Source of the DNA: Afifella marina DSM 2698
GTDB lineage: Bacteria; Pseudomonadota; Alphaproteobacteria; Rhizobiales; Afifellaceae
Assembly (NCBI RefSeq): GCF_900102695.1
Contig: NZ_FMVW01000005.1
Coordinates: 248,001-312,000 of the forward strand
Direction of reading: 5' to 3'
Length of the DNA stretch: 64,000 nt
Part shown: in pieces, positions 61,313-64,000 of the stretch
Position numbering within the stretch: the first letter of the stretch is position 1
How the letters are laid out: the number at the start of each line of letters is the position of its first letter
Notes under the pieces: generated by a model
Told to the model about the DNA's origin: nothing
The model's input: only the letters and a program-made list of their open reading frames with translations
The model's database searches: none
Position numbers and translations under genes: made by a program

Positions 61313-61750
61313 GTGGCCAAGCCAGAACTTGGAACCAAACGCGTTTGCCAGGAATGCGGCACCAAGTATTACGACCTCAATCGTGATCCTATTGTGTGCC
61401 CGCATTGCGGTACCGTCTATGAGCTGTCCGCCCGCGAAAAGGCGGCAGAAGCGGCCGCGGCCGAGCAGGAAGAAGAGGTCGAGGACGTCGTCGAAGCGGA
61501 AGACGACGAGGAGGATGAGGACGTGGATGTCGTCTCCCTCGAAGAGGCCGAGGACGAGGAAGATGGCGAGACCACGAAGTCGACGTCTTCCGATGACGAC
61601 AGCGACGACGAGGACGTTCCGGAGATCGACGACGACGGGTTGGAGATCGACGGGGACGACGACGATGACACCTTCCTCGACGACGATGAGGATGGCGATG
61701 AGGACGTCTCCGACATCCTCGGTGACGTCGACGAAGACGAGGAGCGCTGA
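61313..61750 (+). CDS. TIGR02300 family acidic zinc-ribbon protein
   Basis: The 145-residue protein starts at GTG 61313 (frame-equivalent to the family start VAKPELGTKR). The N-terminal 35 residues hold CQECGTKYYDLNRDPIVCPHCG, a zinc ribbon with the FYDLN-like motif. The rest is extremely acidic: a Lys-rich joint, then about 80 residues dominated by Asp and Glu. It is found in the same place, divergent from aroA and before a tRNA-Ala, in many alphaproteobacteria. Function is unknown. Confidence 0.9.
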   Translation: MAKPELGTKRVCQECGTKYYDLNRDPIVCPHCGTVYELSAREKAAEAAAAEQEEEVEDVVEAEDDEEDEDVDVVSLEEAEDEEDGETTKSTSSDDDSDDEDVPEIDDDGLEIDGDDDDDTFLDDDEDGDEDVSDILGDVDEDEER

Positions 61751-61918
61751 GGCGCTGCAAAATTCGCGTTTTTCGGGACTTGCAAAACGTCGACGTCGCG
61801 CATAGTTTCCGCCCGCTTCGGTCGGAGGGCAATCGCTCCCCGGCCGAACAAGGCTCCCGCCTCGAAGGTGGCAGCCTGAAGGCCGATCCTCTCATGTGAT
61901 CGGTCAATCCCAAAGAAT

Positions 61919-61994
61919 GGGGCCGTAGCTCAGTTGGGAGAGCGCGTGAATGGCATTCACGAGGTCAGGGGTTCGATTCCCCTCGGCTCCACCA
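61919..61994 (+). tRNA. tRNA-Ala (anticodon GGC)
   Basis: The 76-nt cloverleaf has acceptor arms GGGGCCG/CGGCTCC with one G-U, D arm AGCTCAGTTGGGAGAGC, anticodon loop ATGGCAT flanked by CGTGA/TCACG (anticodon GGC reads GCC codons), a GGTTCGATTCC T arm and an encoded CCA end. It follows the TIGR02300 gene, as is usual. The 239 nt after it (to 62233) shows no gene or attachment-site remnant that I can support. Confidence 0.96.
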
Positions 61995-62233
61995 TTCTTC
62001 GATGTGATTCTCTTTCTACGATGCGTCATCGCCTCCGCTCCCGCCGAATCGGCTGCACGGAGGAGTTTGTGAGAATCACCCCGAGCGTTCTCGGGACAAT
62101 CGACCGCGGGCCTTGCCGTTCTTTGCCCGCCTGATTTCGCCCGCTTGATGTCGACAGGACAGGAACCGCTTCGACATGGACAAAAATCTCGCCGTTTTCG
62201 CCCTTCCGGTCTCGCTGCGAGAAGTTTGTTTCC

Positions 62234-63820
62234 ATGTCCGTGTTTCTCACCCTTTCCGATCTTTCCTGGTCCACACCTGACAGCGCGCCGCTTTTCAGCG
62301 GCCTTCATCTGAGATTTGGCCGCGAACGTATCGGCATTGTCGGGCGCAACGGCATCGGCAAGACGACCCTCCTGCGGCTCATTGCGGGCGAATTGCGTCC
62401 CACATCGGGTCATGTCGATGTCCATGGCACGATCGGTCTGATGCACCAGGAGATGGCGGTCGGCGGCGGTGAGACGATCGCGGACTTCTTCGGCGAAGGC
62501 GCGGCCGTGGACCTGGTCGATCGTGCCGAAGCCGGGCTTGCCGGTGTCGACGAGCTTGCTCGGGCCGATTGGACGGTTGCCGAGCGCATCCGGGCCGCAC
62601 TCTCCCGCTGTGGTCTCGACGCCGATCCGCGCACGCCGCTTGCGGCGCTTTCGGGAGGTGAGCGGACGCGTGTCGCCCTTGCCGCTCTCGTCTTCGAGGC
62701 GCCTGATTTCCTGCTTCTCGACGAGCCGACGAACAATCTCGACCGTGCAGGCCGGCAGGCGGTGATCGAACTCATCCGCGGTTGGGGGAGCGGCGCCCTT
62801 ATCGTCAGCCACGATCGTGAGCTTCTCGAAGAGATGGATGCGATCGTGGAGCTGTCGCAGCTCGGAGCGGTGCGCTACGGTGGAAATTACAGCGCTTTCA
62901 GGGAGCAGAAGGCGGCCGAATCTGAGGCCGCGGAGCGCGCGTTTGCGGATGCGGAGAAGACGCTCGCCGAAACGAGGCGACGGGCGCAGCAGGCCGCCGA
63001 ACGCAAGGCGCGCACGGACAGCCGGGGACGAAAGTCCCGTGCCAGGAAAGACCAGCCCAAAATTCTGATGGATGCGGCAAAGGAGCGGGCCGAAGCGACA
63101 GGCGGGGCACATGCGCGTCTGCGCGATGCACGGCTTCAGACGGCGAAGAACACGCTTGCCGAGGCGCGGGCGTCTGTCGAGATCCTGCGGCCCTTGTCGA
63201 TGGAGCTTGCCCCGACCGGTCTGCCCCGCGGCAAGACCGTCCTCCGGGTCGATGCGGTGACCGGGGGTTATGCGCCGGAAAGGCCGGTCATTCGCGATTT
63301 CTCTCTGACGATCACCGGGCCTGAGCGTGTCGCGATCGCCGGGCCGAACGGCTGTGGCAAAACCACGCTGATCAAATTGATCACCGGTCGGCTCGAGCCC
63401 TTCAGCGGTCATATCGATCTTTGCGTGCCGTTTGCGTTTCTCGACCAGCATGTGAGCCTGCTGCGTCCGGAGCTTTCCTTGCGGGAGAATTTCCGCCGGT
63501 TGAACTCTGAGGCGGACGAGAACCAATGTCGTGCGGCCCTGGCGCGGTTTCGCTTCCGCGCCGAAGATGCGCTGCAGGAGGCGGGGAGCCTGAGCGGGGG
63601 CGAACGCCTGCGCGCCGGCCTCGCCTGCACCATCGGTCAGGCCGAACCGCCCGGCCTTCTCGTTCTGGACGAGCCGACGAACCATCTCGATTTCGATGCG
63701 CTTCAAGCCCTCGAGAATGCGCTCCAGGCCTATGACGGCGCGCTCCTCGTCGTCAGCCACGACGGGGCGTTTCTTGCGCGCCTCGGCCTCGACCGGGTGG
63801 TGGAGCTTTCCGGCGGCTGA
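62234..63820 (+). CDS. ABC-F family ATP-binding protein
   Basis: The 528-residue protein has two ABC domains in one chain and no TM helices, the ABC-F arrangement that acts on ribosomes. Walker A is GRNGIGKTT (37-45) and GPNGCGKTT; signatures are LSGGERTR and LSGGERLR; Walker B is LLLDEPTNNLD and LVLDEPTNHLD. The linker (about 235-320) is a long charged helix pair rich in Arg, Ala and Glu, as in Uup/EttA-type proteins. Whether it is a translation factor or a ribosome-protection resistance protein cannot be told. Confidence 0.93.
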   Translation: MSVFLTLSDLSWSTPDSAPLFSGLHLRFGRERIGIVGRNGIGKTTLLRLIAGELRPTSGHVDVHGTIGLMHQEMAVGGGETIADFFGEGAAVDLVDRAEAGLAGVDELARADWTVAERIRAALSRCGLDADPRTPLAALSGGERTRVALAALVFEAPDFLLLDEPTNNLDRAGRQAVIELIRGWGSGALIVSHDRELLEEMDAIVELSQLGAVRYGGNYSAFREQKAAESEAAERAFADAEKTLAETRRRAQQAAERKARTDSRGRKSRARKDQPKILMDAAKERAEATGGAHARLRDARLQTAKNTLAEARASVEILRPLSMELAPTGLPRGKTVLRVDAVTGGYAPERPVIRDFSLTITGPERVAIAGPNGCGKTTLIKLITGRLEPFSGHIDLCVPFAFLDQHVSLLRPELSLRENFRRLNSEADENQCRAALARFRFRAEDALQEAGSLSGGERLRAGLACTIGQAEPPGLLVLDEPTNHLDFDALQALENALQAYDGALLVVSHDGAFLARLGLDRVVELSGG

Positions 63821-63873
63821 GCGATCTCGCACCGGCTTGTGCAACCGATGAGCATTGGAGGAGGAGAGAGACT

Positions 63874-64000
63874 TTGGCTTTTTGCGATCATATGTTCGTG
63901 GTGACCGGCGGGCCGGGCTCGGGAAAGACCGCGCTTATCGGAGCGCTCGCGGTGGCCGGGCTGCGCACCATGCCGGAGGCTGGACGTGCGATCATTCAAG
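63874..64000 (+). CDS. AAA family ATPase, 5' part only
   Basis: The 42 visible codons start at TTG 63874 behind GGAGGAGGAG; ATG 63892 is a less well placed alternative. The Walker A motif GGPGSGKTALI follows a beta strand FVVT, and PEAGRAIIQ shortly after is typical of the AAA_28 group. The gene continues beyond the window, so only the family call is safe. Confidence 0.75.
   Translation, partial: MAFCDHMFVVTGGPGSGKTALIGALAVAGLRTMPEAGRAIIQ

Noticed and set aside
61995-62233. tRNA-Ala as an integration site for a mobile element
   Set aside because: No repeat of the tRNA 3' end, integrase or foreign-looking genes were seen downstream; the following genes look ordinary.
61904-63844. A 646-codon minus-strand frame opposite tRNA-Ala and the ABC-F gene
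   Set aside because: It runs across the tRNA and has no recognisable domain, while the plus strand carries two complete ABC domains.

Overview
The window looks like a vertically inherited, core-genome stretch of a GC-rich alphaproteobacterium, most likely order Hyphomicrobiales (Rhizobiales). The family cannot be fixed from this sequence. Supporting evidence is gene content and order typical of that group: aroA-cmk-rpsA divergent from an acidic zinc-ribbon protein plus tRNA-Ala(GGC); tlpA divergent from argH-lptM-lysA followed by a DUF4175/TIGR02302 gene; ftsEX-ydcF-plsC; a chorismate mutase-hisC-tyrC operon facing DUF2125; phbAB divergent from phaR; class II EPSP synthase; and an HWE-type histidine kinase. 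No insertion sequence, prophage or CRISPR array was found. The only clearly accessory module is a small VapBC-type toxin-antitoxin pair.

Layout. 1-8 kb: small envelope or membrane proteins, a zincin-fold protease, leuD, a MltB-like lytic transglycosylase, an HWE kinase and leuB. 8-17.5 kb: a BioF2-type acetyltransferase; asd behind an apparent leader-peptide attenuator; a pyroglutamyl-peptidase-like gene; pdxY; DUF1127 divergent from a LysR regulator; tlpA; then argH-lptM-lysA. 17.5-27 kb: a large DUF4175 membrane protein, a CpdR-like regulator, hpt, an MJ0042 zinc-ribbon protein, ftsEX behind a perfect CtrA-type box, a YdcF protein, a TehA/SLAC1-like channel and plsC. 27-38 kb: ChaC, DUF2125, tyrC-hisC-chorismate mutase, metX-metW, a methyltransferase, gloB, a DUF985 cupin, a DMT exporter and a YihY protein. 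38-46 kb: phbB, phbA and phaR for polyhydroxybutyrate, an inactive-looking PAS-GGDEF-EAL protein, rpmF, mtgA, ispA and an aldo/keto reductase. 46-54 kb: a DenD-like dehydrogenase, a GNAT and an isocitrate-lyase-family enzyme, VapBC, an aminotransferase and a DctPQM TRAP transporter. 54-64 kb: otsBA (trehalose) with an EcfG-like promoter before otsA, rpsA-cmk-aroA, the TIGR02300 protein, tRNA-Ala, an ABC-F ATPase and the start of an AAA ATPase.

How it fits together. Much of the window is amino-acid biosynthesis: leucine (leuD, leuB); the aspartate family (asd, lysA, metX, metW); arginine (argH); and aromatic/histidine (aroA, chorismate mutase, tyrC, hisC). The rest is mainly cell-wall and division functions (MltB-like, mtgA, ftsEX) and carbon or osmotic storage (PHB, trehalose). 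The most interesting signal is upstream of asd. A consensus promoter sits 11-16 nt before an 11-codon peptide rich in Thr and Lys, which are end products of the pathway Asd feeds. The peptide is followed by mutually exclusive antiterminator and terminator hairpins. Other regulatory signals include a CtrA box at ftsEX, an EcfG-like promoter at otsA, a GntR-like dyad before the TRAP operon, and several short tandem repeats placed just after stop codons, one set with compensatory stem changes. All functional calls are from reading the sequence; no database search was run.
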